Shown in pieces: positions 23,248 through 33,570 of a stretch of DNA of 64,000 bases. Where the stretch lies: positions 37,016 through 101,015 of the forward strand of contig NZ_QKUB01000003.1 of the NCBI RefSeq assembly GCF_003253435.1, written 5' to 3'. The translations under genes were made by a program, and so were the position numbers. The notes beneath the pieces were generated by a model. That model was not told the origin of the DNA and made no database searches. It saw only the letters and a program-made list of their open reading frames with translations. Within the stretch, counting starts at the first letter, position 1; every line of letters begins with the position of its first letter. Source of the DNA: Metamycoplasma auris. GTDB lineage: Bacteria; Bacillota_I; Bacilli_A; Mycoplasmatales; Metamycoplasmataceae.

Positions 23248-24432
23248 CTATATTAATTGATCAAAAATATCGTCTCCAGTTTCAATTAGTGGAACACCAA
23301 AGTTTTTAGCAACAATGTTACCTGCAGTTCCTAAGCCCTTTAGAGTTCCAAGAATTTTTGGATTCTTAAATGATTTAGAAAATACTGTCAATGGCAATGC
23401 TTCTCTTGTGTGATCTGGACCGAATGTTGGATCGTTACCGTGATCCGATGTCATGATTAGTAAGTCGTCTTCCTTCATTGCATTAATTAACTTAGCTAAT
23501 TTAATGTCTAATCTCGAAACATTTTGACTATATCCAACTGGATCTTCACGATGGCCATAGTGGCTATCAAATTGAACTAGATTTACAAAAATAAATTGAT
23601 TTTTTGAATCTGATGTGGCAATATCAATTGCAACATCCATGTTTTCATCATCAGAAGCTGGTCCATAATTTTTATCCACACCAACGCCAGTAAAAATGTC
23701 ATTGATTTTTCCAACAGCAATAACTTCAATTCCTGCTTTTTGTAAGTCTTCCATGATAATGTGACCAGTAGGTCTATTTGCAAAATCATGTCTATTAAAT
23801 GTTCTTGTGAATTTTCCATTTTCATAAACAAATGGTCTTGAAATAACTCTAGCAACATTTCATTCAGGTTTTGATGAACAAATTTCTCTTGCTTTTTTTG
23901 CATATGCATTCAATTTTTCAACACCCAATGTCTTTTCATCACCAATGATTTGCAATGTTGAATCTGGGGAAGTATAGATAATCATATCCCCAGTTTCCAT
24001 ATGTTGATGTCCAAGTTCAGCTAAAATAACTGTTCCTGATGCGTTTCTATTTCCAATGATTTTTCTTCCATCTCATGCTTTTGATAGCTCAGCAACTAAG
24101 TCATCTGGAAATCCTTTTTCTGTGAATTGAGGGTTAGGAGTTTTTGTATAAATACCCATCATTTCTCAATGTCCAGTTAATGTATCTTTTCCATTTGACA
24201 TTTCATGAATTGTGCCAACATATGCTAAAGGTTTTTTAACTCTTTGGTTGTGTCCTGCAATCTTTGCAATTTCAGTAATTCCTAGTGATTTTCAAGTTGG
24301 AATTTCTAAAGGTAAAGCTTCTGAAGCATGTAATAAACTATTAGCTCCCTTGTCTCCGAATTCTTCTTGTCTTGGTTCAGGTCCGATACCCAATCCATCT
24401 GTTACAATAAAAAATATACGTTTGAATCTCAT
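23248..24432 (-). CDS. deoB: Phosphopentomutase
   Basis: Interconverts (deoxy)ribose-1-phosphate and -5-phosphate, linking nucleoside breakdown to central metabolism. 394 residues of the alkaline-phosphatase superfamily. Metal-site motifs are FFIVTDGLGIGP, HDFANRP, MTSDHGNDPTF and DHTREALP. GGAGAG precedes the ATG. It acts on the product of DeoD (61990) and DeoA (62709). Confidence 0.95.
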
Positions 24433-24457
24433 AATCTCTCCATTAATTACATTAATT

Positions 24458-24463
24458 ATTATA
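24458..24463 (-). promoter_or_regulatory. -10 box for deoB
   Basis: TATAAT on the minus strand about 26 bases before the deoB start, giving a short leader that contains the GGAGAG ribosome binding site. No good -35. Confidence 0.5.
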
Positions 24464-24734
24464 TTACTATAAATTGCTTTTAGAAAAAGTAAGCATTTAT
24501 TGATTTTTCAACTTAATTTATTGAGTTTTTTTAATTAAAAAAGCCATGTTTTTTATTCAAAAATTCAGTTTTTTATCTATTTTAGTTGAAACAAAAACAA
24601 AAAAATATTTTTCAAATAAGAAAGGCATTTATTCTTAATGTTTATAAGGAAAAAAATAAAATTCATTCTGAAATAAAAAATATATTATTCATTAGATTAC
24701 TAAATTAGTGCTTAGATATTTTTTTAGTTTCAAA

Positions 24735-24740
24735 TATGAT
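24735..24740 (+). promoter_or_regulatory. -10 box for LRR lipoprotein
   Basis: TATGAT 16 bases before the ATG at 24757, which predicts a leader of only about 10 bases. No ribosome binding site is visible, so initiation is probably not Shine-Dalgarno driven. Confidence 0.5.
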
Positions 24741-24756
24741 AAAATAAGTAACAATT

Positions 24757-25620
24757 ATGAAATCAACAAAAAAAATATTATTATCAATTGCATCAGTGTC
24801 ACCAATTATAGCTTCAGCTTTTGTAGTTTCTTGTGGTAAGGGAGAAAAGGCTAACGATTTTGCGAAAACTTATGTTTTAGGAAATAATGGGATTGCAAAT
24901 TACAATAAAGATACAAAAACTTTAGATTTAAGTAGAGCTACAAATCTAAAAGTTATTCCACAAGCTTCATTTTCTGATAAAGCATTAAAAATTTTATTTA
25001 CACACACATCAACTAATTTTTCAAATCCACAATTTAGATTACCTGAAGGAATTTTTGACCCAACTACAGGAGCTATTAATATTGAAAAGATTATTTTACC
25101 AAGTAGTATTACAACAATTGAATCAGGTGCATTTGAAGGACTTGGTCTTAAAGAAGTTAAGTTTGATCAAACATCTAGTAATTTAACATCTATCCAGGAT
25201 AATGCATTTTTAAATAATAATTTGACTTCTTTAGAGTTGCCTGAATCAATAGTTAATATTGGCAATGGCGCATTTATGAATAATAATATTAAATCTATTA
25301 ACCTTGATAAGTTAAAGAATTTTAAAAAATTAAAAACTGCAGTTTTTGCCAATAATGAATTAAGTACTATTGATCTAAGTAATATTGTTGAAATCGAAGA
25401 GTCTGCCTTAGCAATGAATAAATTTAAAAGCATTACCCTACCTAATAATTTAAAACATGGCAATGTCTCAGAAAAATTATTTTTCTATATTCAAAAAGAT
25501 GCAAAAAATGAAAATGAAAAAGTTAGTTTAGATATCAAAGATAATCTTTTAAAAGACTATCTAAAGAAGAAATTAAATGAAAATAAAGATAATAATCTAA
25601 ATTATCAAATTACTAACTAA
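24757..25620 (+). CDS. BspA-type leucine-rich-repeat lipoprotein
   Basis: 287 residues. The signal peptide ends FVVSC (Cys26). The body contains BspA/LRR_5-type repeats with patterns such as ITTIESGAFEGLGLKEVKF, LTSIQDNAFLNNNLTSLEL and IVNIGNGAFMNNNIKSINL, at about 22-23 residue spacing. These form a surface solenoid and in other bacteria bind host proteins. The C-terminus is a Lys/Asp/Asn-rich tail. It is a single-gene unit between its own promoter and a terminator. Confidence 0.9.
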   Translation: MKSTKKILLSIASVSPIIASAFVVSCGKGEKANDFAKTYVLGNNGIANYNKDTKTLDLSRATNLKVIPQASFSDKALKILFTHTSTNFSNPQFRLPEGIFDPTTGAINIEKIILPSSITTIESGAFEGLGLKEVKFDQTSSNLTSIQDNAFLNNNLTSLELPESIVNIGNGAFMNNNIKSINLDKLKNFKKLKTAVFANNELSTIDLSNIVEIEESALAMNKFKSITLPNNLKHGNVSEKLFFYIQKDAKNENEKVSLDIKDNLLKDYLKKKLNENKDNNLNYQITN

Positions 25621-25694
25621 GAGATGTAATCTTTTTATTCTTCAATCAGTAAAAAAATATTTAAAAAGTATTGATTTTACTAAAAAAATAGTAT

Positions 25695-25736
25695 AAAAAA
25701 ACTCCTAATTCAAGAGTGGGAATTTGGAGTTTTTTT
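25695..25736 (+). terminator. Bidirectional terminator between LRR lipoprotein and pyk
   Basis: 11-bp stem AAAAAAACTCC / GGAGTTTTTTT, with a T run on both strands. Confidence 0.88.
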
Positions 25737-25743
25737 ATTCAAA

Positions 25744-27165
25744 TTAGAATTCATGTATTGTTATATTTAGACTATCAACAACGATGAATTTGTCACCCTT
25801 TCTTGCACCATAAGCACCTAGAATTTGACGTCCTGCTTCATGGTCATGTTTGATTAATCCTCTAATTGCTTCAGAGTGTTTTTCACAAAATACACCAGCG
25901 GTTACGCCATAACTTCAAACCAGTTTATCATCACTTACAATACCAATAATATAAGCATTTGGACGATATTTAGCAATCTCTTTTAGTAGTTTTCCACTGT
26001 GACTTAAAACTATTGCATATTTATATTCACCAGTTTGTAAGATAGAAGCAACTTCATATGAAATAAGCATTCTTGAATCTTGATCGTTAGCAACTTTTTG
26101 AATTTGTTTTTCATAGAATAATTCAGTGAAGTATTCCTTCTCAGCTCTTTTTACAATTTGAGACATAACTTTAACTGCTTGCACAGGGTATTTACCACTT
26201 GCAGATTCACCAGAAAGCATTGTAGCGTCAGCACCTAACTCAACTGCATAATAAACATCAGTTACTTCAGCTCTTGTTGGCATTGGTGAGTTTTCCATTG
26301 AGTCCAACATTTGTGTTGCTACAATGACCTCTTTACCTTGCATTCTTGCCGAACGAATAATTTTCTTTTCATAATATGGAACATCATAAAAAGGAATTTC
26401 TAAACCTAAATCACCACGTGCAATCATGATTCCATCTGATGCGCGAATAATTTCTTCTATATTATCTATGGCTGTTTGAGATTCAATTTTAGAAATAATT
26501 TGAATATGTTTTCCATTATTTTCATCAAGAATTTTTCTTATTTCTTTGACTTGATTTGCATTATTAACAAAAGATGCTGCAATATAATCAACCTTATATT
26601 TTGCACCTCAAATAATGTCATCAATATCCTTTTTGCTTAAGAAAGGAAGGGAAAAATCAACACCAGGAATATTAACTCTTTTGTTTGTCTTTAAAAGATG
26701 TGAATTTAAGGTTTCAACAATAATTTCAGCATCTTTTACTTCTTTAACAAAAGTTACTAACTTTCCATCATCCAATAAAACTCGATTGCCTTCTTTTACA
26801 TCTAAGTCCATCCGATATGAAACAGTTATTTGGTTTTCATTACCAATTAAATTTTCATATGATTCCTTATCAGTTCTTATTGATAGTAATTGTTTAGCTG
26901 GAATTAAACAGCTTCCATCTTTTATTTTTCCAACTCTAATTTCAGGACCTTTTGTATCCAACATTAAGGAAATTGGTCGATCTAGTTCACTTGATATTTG
27001 TCTTGCAATATCAAACTTGTGTTTGTGTTCTTCTCCATTGCCATGTGAAAAGTTGGCTCTAATCGTTGTTACGCCAGCTTCAATCAACTCTTTCATTGTT
27101 TGATAATTATCGCTTGAAGGTCCAATTGTTGCCACAATTTTCGTTCTTTGCTCATTAAATTTCAT
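25744..27165 (-). CDS. pyk: Pyruvate kinase
   Basis: Last ATP-yielding step of glycolysis, 473 residues. Seen: KIVATIGPSS at the N-terminus, MLDTKGPEIRVG, the catalytic stretch IMIARGDLGLEIP, and ATQMLDSMENSPMPTRAEVTDV, which is the family signature. The C-terminal allosteric-type domain ends in VVDSLNITIHEF. AAAGGC precedes the ATG and a TATAAT box lies further upstream. Confidence 0.97.
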
Positions 27166-27196
27166 TGTTTTTTGCCTTTCAACATAGTTTTTTTAG

Positions 27197-27202
27197 ATTA
27201 TA
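27197..27202 (-). promoter_or_regulatory. -10 box for pyk
   Basis: TATAAT on the minus strand about 32 bases before the pyk ATG, with only weak -35 similarity. Confidence 0.5.
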
Positions 27203-27288
27203 TAAAAATTTTACAATAAATTAAAATCGTCTTTTTTATTAAGAAAAATAAAGGGATTGCTTTTATTAAAATTTGATTGTAATTTAAA

Positions 27289-27294
27289 TATAAT
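27289..27294 (+). promoter_or_regulatory. -10 box for the DUF1846 gene
   Basis: TATAAT on the plus strand about 40 bases before the preferred start at 27333, divergent from the pyk promoter. Confidence 0.5.
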
Positions 27295-27332
27295 TTAAAA
27301 ATATAAATTTCAAGTAGTAAATGGTGGATAGA

Positions 27333-28787
27333 ATGTTAAAAGGTTTTGATAATGAAAAATACATAAATTTACAATCGGAAGCAATTCGAAATCGAATTAA
27401 TAAATTTGGATGTAAATTGTATATTGAATTTGGTGGAAAACTATTTAATGATTTTCATGCCACAAGAGTTCTGCCAGGATTTCAACACAATACCAAATTC
27501 AATATGCTTTTAAAACTAAAAGATGACCTTGAAATGATTATTGTGATCTCAAGTTTAGATATTAAAAATAAAAAAGTTAGATCTGATATAAATTTAACTT
27601 ATGAGGAAGATGTTTTTAGATTGATAAGTAAATTTAAAAAACATAAACTAGATATCAATAGTGTAATTATTACGCAATTTGAGAATTCAGATGAGATTAA
27701 TTCTTTTATTAATAAATTAAATAAGAAAAAAATTAAAGTAGTTAGACAATATAAGATTAAAAATTATCCAAATGACATTGACTTAATTGTTTCAGATGAA
27801 GGTTTTGGTAAAAATGAATATACTAAAATTAAAAAGAAATTAGCAATTGTTACTGCCCCTGGACCAGGATCCGGAAAATTAAGTGCAATACTTTCCCAAC
27901 TATATCATGATTATAAAAATAATGTTAAATCTAGTTATGCCAAATTTGAAACGTTTCCAATCTGAAATTTAGATGTTAAACATCCTGTTAATTTAGCATA
28001 TGAAGCAGCTACTGTTGATTTAAATGATTTAAACATGTTAGATCATTATCACTATAAGGCATATAGAACCAAAGCAACAAATTACAATCGTGACCTTGAA
28101 GCCTTTCCAATTCTTAATAAAATCTTAAGTTCAATTTATCAGAATTCAATGTATAAATCTCCTACAGATATGGGAGTTAATATGGCTGGTTTTTGTATTA
28201 CTAATGATGAAGTAGTATCAATAGCTTCAAAAAAGGAAATTATTCGTAGATACTATCAAACCAATATTAATTACCAATTAGATAAATGTCCAAAAATTCA
28301 TGTGACAAGATTAGCAAAGATAATTAAACAAAATGATATTGATCTCAATCTTATTAAGTCAATAAAAGTGGCTAATGAATTTAGTGCTACAAATAATATT
28401 ATCTGTTCAGCAATCGAAATTGATGAAAACAATGTTTTAATTGGTAAAGAATCAAATCTTTTAAATTCCAATAGTGCAGCAATTTTGAATGCATTGAAAT
28501 ACTTTGCAAAGATTGATAGAAGTATTGACGTACTTGAACCTTCAGTCATTGAATTAGTTCAAAATCTCAAGCAATCATTACACTATAACCAACTAAGTTT
28601 AGATTTGAAGGAAACTTTATTTGCTCTATCTGTTAGTGCCAATAATTCTGAAATCGCAAAGAAAGCATATTTACAACTTAAGAATCTCTCAGGTTTATTT
28701 TTACATCGTACTTCTATATCAAGTGATTCAGATCGAGAAATACTTAAAAACATTGATATTCAATTGACAGAAGAAACAATCTTATAG
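27333..28787 (+). CDS. DUF1846 domain protein
   Basis: 484 residues, full length for the family. The N-terminus MLKGFDNEKYINLQSEAI and LYIEFGGKLFNDFHATRVLPGF are typical of DUF1846, as is the nucleotide-like loop TAPGPGSGKLSAILSQLYHD. The start at 27333 is preferred over an in-frame ATG at 27321 because GGTGG lies between them and the family begins here. The biochemical role is not established. The glycine-rich loop suggests nucleotide binding, as an inference. It is a lone gene with its own promoter and terminator. Confidence 0.9.
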
Positions 28788-28790
28788 TTC

Positions 28791-28842
28791 AAAATAATAA
28801 AAAGCAGATGACAAATAGTTTCAATCTGCTTTTTATTATTTT
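28791..28842 (+). terminator. Strong bidirectional terminator after the DUF1846 gene
   Basis: Perfect 19-bp stem (AAAATAATAAAAAGCAGAT and its complement at 28824-28842) with a 14-base loop, between converging genes. Confidence 0.92.
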
Positions 28843-28861
28843 GTTATAAGGGATTATTTTG

Positions 28862-31132
28862 TTATTGTATTTCTAACTCAGAAGTTTGAGAAGCAAGAGT
28901 TGTGCCAAATGCTTTTCTTCTGATTAAATAAGTACCTTTTTTAGGATTAGACATCACTGAATTTGCAATTGGTTTTCAATCTTTTTCATCCTTAAGCCTA
29001 TATTCCATTGAATCATCTAGACCAATAATTAGATTATTGTAAATCAATTTAACTTGATTATCTACATCTTGTGCTTTTTCAAGATTAATTGTTTGAACTT
29101 CAGAATCAACTTTGTATGTATCTTTATAACGAATCGAAATAGTTCCTAAGGTTGCGTTATTAATTAGAAAATTATCATTAGTTATATCAAACCATTCATT
29201 ATTATTTTTCTTATATTGCATACCACTTGACACATTTTTAAGGACAACTTGATTTGATGATATTGCTTGAAGAGTGGCATTTGGTTTGCTATGTTTTTCA
29301 ATCTTAAATTTTAATTTACTATCTGATTTGATATTAAATTTGTAACCCATTTTCTTTATAGATTTTAGAGTTATTTCAAGATCACCGAATTTCTTAAAAT
29401 GATCAAGAAATAGTATGTATCCATCATCAATCTTTTTAACTTCTTTTATCATTGCGTTTTCAATGTTGAAGTTACCAACTTTTAAATCAGTGATTTGTTC
29501 TTTATTATTGAATTTAACCTTAATTGCGAATGAATTTTCAGTTTTATATTTTTCAAGATAAATATCTGCATCAATAACAGGAATTTCTTTATTTTTGTTT
29601 ATAAACTCATATTCAATTTTCTTAGTAACACCATTTTCAAGAATTTTTGGTCTTTCAGAAATTTCCAATCCTTTTTCTTCAAAAGCTTTGATAACGCCAG
29701 AAAATGAACTAGCAACTAAGGTTAAATGAGTAGGTATCTTATTTAATTCTCCTAACTTATTATCAATTAGAGCTAAAACTTCATCTTTTGTGTGAACAAA
29801 GTCATTAATTTTATAGTTTCTTAAGCGACTTCCCTCTTTACCTATACTACGATTGAATTTATCTTTTTTATCAAAGTCTTCATTACTATTCATAAAAAAC
29901 TTAAATTCAGTTTCTGTCATTGGTTTTTCTCCAACTCTATTTTCCAAACGGTCAGAAGTAGGGTCGACATGATATCATTCACCATCAACCTCAATTAGAT
30001 TTCAAACGTGTCTTGCAGCATTTTCACGACTACTTTGTCCTTCGATTAAACGACATTGTATTCCTAATTCATCCATAAGCATTTTGAAACCTTTAGCATA
30101 ACCAGTACATACTGTATGCTTCTCGACTAATGCTGAATATGCAGTTTGATTAAGTAGAACATTTTGAAGTTCACGATTATGGTCGTATTTAACATTCTTT
30201 GTAATTCATTTATAAGTTTCAGTAATTTTTTCTAGGATTGGAAGGTTGTGTCAATCCTTAACAATCTTTTTAGCTTCTTCTCTAGCTTTCTTTTCTTCAT
30301 TAAATTTCTTAGTATTCTCAACTGACATAACATCAACAATAGTTGAATATAAATGTCCCTTGTAATAGGCTCAAACTTCTGTTGCACCAGAATCATAACT
30401 GTCATGTTGCTTTCCAGTTATACTTCCGTCAGCATCTAATTTAAGTTTAGTATTGCTATTGTCTTCACCACCTTTGATAACGGCAGTTTCTGGATATCTT
30501 AATCTTTGATATCAACTAACACCATCGACTACTTCAGTCTGAGTAGTTGTATCTACTAATGAAAGTTTGCCTTTTTGTTCATTGCCAATTACTGAATTTT
30601 CATTTTTAATTTTATATCTTGGATGTGAGTAAAAGTTTTTTGGAAGAAAATCATTTAAGATCATTTTTCTAATTGAATCTTCTGATTGATTAATTTCTTT
30701 AAATTCTTTACTTGAATTATCAATATAATTTCTATCATTATCTAGGAAACTATAAGTTGAATTTGTTATTTTAAGATTGGTTTCAATTTCATTATTGATT
30801 TTATAATGATCAAAATTAGGTTCTACTGATTGGTTTGAATTAGAGTCTGAATTAGAGTTTGAATTTGGCAATGATTGATTGGAATTTGAATCTTTTTCAG
30901 GATTAATGAAATTATTTGAAGGTTCTATAATTTTGTTATTTTGAGGATGATTGGGTTTAATACTTGGAGTAATACTTGGTTTGTTTGTGTGATCGATATT
31001 TGCATCATAGTTATCATTATGATTATCTATCTTAATGTATGATTCGTTATTGTTACTACAACTAATTGCTATTGTTCCAATTGCTACAATATTAAGTGAT
31101 CCAAGTATGCTAAGTATATTTTTCTTTTTCAT
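28862..31132 (-). CDS. Transglutaminase-like (cysteine protease fold) surface lipoprotein
   Basis: 756 residues. The signal peptide ends AIGTIAISC (Cys25), then an Asn/Ser/Pro-rich low-complexity stalk (about 35-110). A transglutaminase-core domain follows with Cys about 342 (TVCTGYAKGF), His about 375 (RHVWNLIEV) and Asp about 390 (YHVDPTSD), so the catalytic triad is complete. The C-terminal half is made of beta-rich modules. Likely a surface protease or crosslinking enzyme, with substrate unknown. Several TGA codons read as Trp. GGAGA precedes the ATG at a long spacing. Confidence 0.88.
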
Positions 31133-31341
31133 AAATATAAATCTCCAAAAGTAATAAAAGAAATATTCTATATTATTACTAATTAAAATTTTAAATTTTT
31201 AAATTTATTTAATTAAATTTGAATACAAAAAGTTAGTAATTTAGAATCATTAATTTCTATTTATAGAAAAAGTATTAGAAAAAATAATTAAAAAACAAAC
31301 CTTTGTAGGAATGTAAAATTAACATAGAATATTTATCGTAT

Positions 31342-32253
31342 TTAGTTAATAGTAATCTTTTCAAATAACTCAGAAATTGTTTGTTTGAACAATTCCTCTA
31401 GATCATTTGTTTGATCATATTTTGAGTAATAATAATTGCTTAGAAGCTTAGTTTTTGGTGAAACAATATCTCTTGATGATGAAATTAGTGTAGGAAGATT
31501 TTTTGTATTTCTAGTCGTGAAAATATTTATTAGACTATCTAAATATCATTGAGGTTTGATACCTAAAGTTAGATTATTAATAATTAAAACATCAACACGA
31601 TTGAGATGTCATATGATTGATTTTTTTTCATCAATATTTGAAGAAATATAACTGTACAAGTCATTAGAATTAATAAATGCGACAGTTTTATTAAATAAAA
31701 GTGCACTTAGTGATGCTATGTATTTCAATATATTGGATGCATACTTATTTTTATTATCAAATAATCAAAGATTAGCTTCAAAAATTCCTTTTGAGGCAAT
31801 ATTCTTAAACAATGTTTTTATTCTTCCAGACTCTTTTGTATTTATTAGATTATCCAAGAAATTTTGTAGGGATGACTTAAGGGGAGTAAAAACGCGATTG
31901 CTTTTGTTCTCAATAAAGTAACTTTCAATGATTGGATCCAATTCTGTAACTGAAGTTAGTCAGAAATTTTCTAATTTCTTTGATTTTTCAAAAATCGGAT
32001 TTTTTGAATGATCTTCATCTAAAAATCCATACATATTTACATACAATTCATAATGTGGTTTGTGATTGTGTTCAATAATAAAATCATGATATCTTTGAAG
32101 GATGCCCATACCTTTTTTTATTTGTTGTTCATTCAAATTAAGACGTTGAATCTCTTTTTTAATGTATTCATCTGATAGAACTTCTTCACGCAATTTATTT
32201 ATATCTAATTCATCGTTGGATGAAAAAATGGATTCTAGTATTTTTTTATCCAT
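31342..32253 (-). CDS. dnaI: DnaI-like helicase loader with degenerate P-loop
   Basis: 303 residues. The N-terminal half (residues 1-95) is helical and resembles the DnaI helicase-binding domain. The C-terminal half follows AAA+ loader order, but the Walker A position reads NLWLFDNKNKYASNIL (about 161-176), with neither the Gly-rich loop nor the Lys-Thr/Ser. Walker B reads VDVLIINNLTLG, with Asn in place of the acidic pair. It therefore probably does not hydrolyse ATP. The call rests on the position directly after a DnaB/DnaD-type gene (15-base gap, as in Firmicutes) and overall shape. GGGAGG precedes the ATG. Confidence 0.75.
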
Positions 32254-32268
32254 ATATTTTTCCTCCCA

Positions 32269-33144
32269 TTAATCATCTCAAGCCAATCCATCACTTAAAT
32301 CATTTTGCATAGCATTATTGTCTTTAGATTTCATTGATGAGTGAACCAAGTTTCTATTTTTAAATAAACTAGCTTGATTCAATTCATTGTCAATCATATC
32401 TGCTTCAAAAAGATTTCTTTTAGCAAAATCATTCGCAATCTTTTCAATATAGTTGCATACAATTGAATTATTTATAGCGATCGAATATTTTATAATGGAA
32501 TTAATAGCAGAGTCGCTAAAATTCATTAGTTTAATTTTCTTAAGCATCAATATTTGCGAAGGACTTAATTCTCTTTTAGTGTAGTAGTGAATATATTCTT
32601 CAGCACTTAAACTATTCATAAGTTGATAGTCATTTTTTAATTTAAAATCTAATTTTATATCCTGTGTATATAGCAGTTTTTTTGTATCAAATATATCAAA
32701 AAAACTTTTTGAAATATTATTTAACTTATTTTCATCAAATGTGTAATTTGCATTTTTTTGAATAATTTTATAATAATTTTCTTGACCTATTTTTTCTTGT
32801 AGAATACTTGAAATTAATATGTTGTTTGAGATTTCATTTGCATTAAGAGGTCTTATTAATCTAAAAAGAATATCACCATTTATATCTTGAAAAGTTTTTA
32901 TAAGACCTATAGCCTCAAGCTCATTTTTCGTTTTTTGAAGTTCTGAAAAATCTAAGATCAAGAAATTCATCGTTGAAACTAAATCGTATTTTTTTTCTTT
33001 ATTAATATTATATAAGTCATATAAGTGATGATAAAATGCAATTCCATTATTCCCGATTATTGGAGTATAAAATGTTCTAAGGTTAACTAAATCTTTTGAA
33101 CTAATGGTTCCTGCATTATCGATCCAAAATTTATAGTTTTGCAT
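32269..33144 (-). CDS. dnaB: DnaB/DnaD-domain replication initiation protein
   Basis: 291 residues. The N-terminal winged-helix-like part opens with FWIDNAGTISSKDLVNLRTFYTP, as in Firmicute DnaB (primosome). The C-terminal DDBH2-like domain has ELSPSQILMLKKIKLMNFSD and KYSIAINNSIVCNYIEKIAND. The real end is TAA at 32269 after a TGA Trp codon at 32278. GGGAGG precedes the ATG. It probably recruits the helicase loader at the origin. Not the DnaB of enterobacteria, which is the helicase. Confidence 0.82.
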
Positions 33145-33570
33145 GTAACATATACCTCCCTTATCTTAATGTTTAATCTGAAATTTGATTTTCGAATTGC
33201 ATTTATTTATGCTTCGTAAAATAATTTTATGAGACTAAAAATACAATAAGTCTCATTTTTTATCAATTTCGAATTTATAAGGTATAAATGTCTCTATTAT
33301 AGACAAAAACTATTTGCTTTTTTCATCTTAAATTAAGATGTTTTTATTTCTAAAAATGGTTTTTTGACACATATTTATTAACAAAAAAATAATTATTTAA
33401 GCTGTTTTTAAAAATAGATTAATAATTTTAAAAATCTCATTTCAATTTGAGTTGAAAACATTAAATTATCTTGTAGATAATGATTAGAAATTATTAATTT
33501 TTGAAGTTTTAAATTTTTTTAGATAGTCTCAATTAAAAAACTTAATTGACCTTTTGATTATAATTAAACT
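33145..33570. other. Hairpin-rich divergent intergenic region
   Basis: 426 bases between dnaB (minus) and dnaE (plus). Visible inverted repeats: 33193-33216 (CGAA-tt-GCAT / ATGC-TTCG), 33229-33256 (ATGAGACT / AGTCTCAT followed by six T), 33289-33305 (TGTCT / AGACA), 33324-33340 (CATCTTAA / TTAAGATG followed by five T), 33465-33481 (ATTATCT / AGATAAT) and 33529-33549 (TCAATTAA / TTAATTGA). Two look like plus-strand terminators although no plus-strand gene lies upstream. No tRNA, scRNA or tmRNA pattern was recognised. Confidence 0.6.
33529..33564 (+). promoter_or_regulatory. dnaE promoter with overlapping inverted repeat
   Basis: TATAAT at 33559-33564 ends only 6 bases before the dnaE ATG, so the transcript should be leaderless or nearly so. 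A perfect 8-bp inverted repeat (TCAATTAA-N5-TTAATTGA, 33529-33549) lies where the -35 would be and could be an operator. Confidence 0.5.

Larger units (their letters stand above)
24433..24756. other. Divergent intergenic region between deoB and LRR lipoprotein
   Basis: 324 bases, nearly pure A/T with poly-A and poly-T runs. It holds a -10 box for each flanking gene (listed separately). No RNA gene or stable hairpin was recognised. Confidence 0.55.

Noticed and set aside
23583..23909. Second minus-strand frame inside deoB with many Gln/Lys/Leu
   Set aside because: It overlaps conserved DeoB motifs in the true frame and reads as low-complexity out-of-frame translation.
24433..24756. CRISPR-like or tandem repeats in the poly-A/T spacer
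   Set aside because: Only simple A and T runs were seen, with no regular repeat-spacer pattern.
33145..33570. tRNA, tmRNA or 4.5S RNA in the long spacer
   Set aside because: No cloverleaf, no T-loop sequence and no conserved SRP or tmRNA motif could be found by eye.
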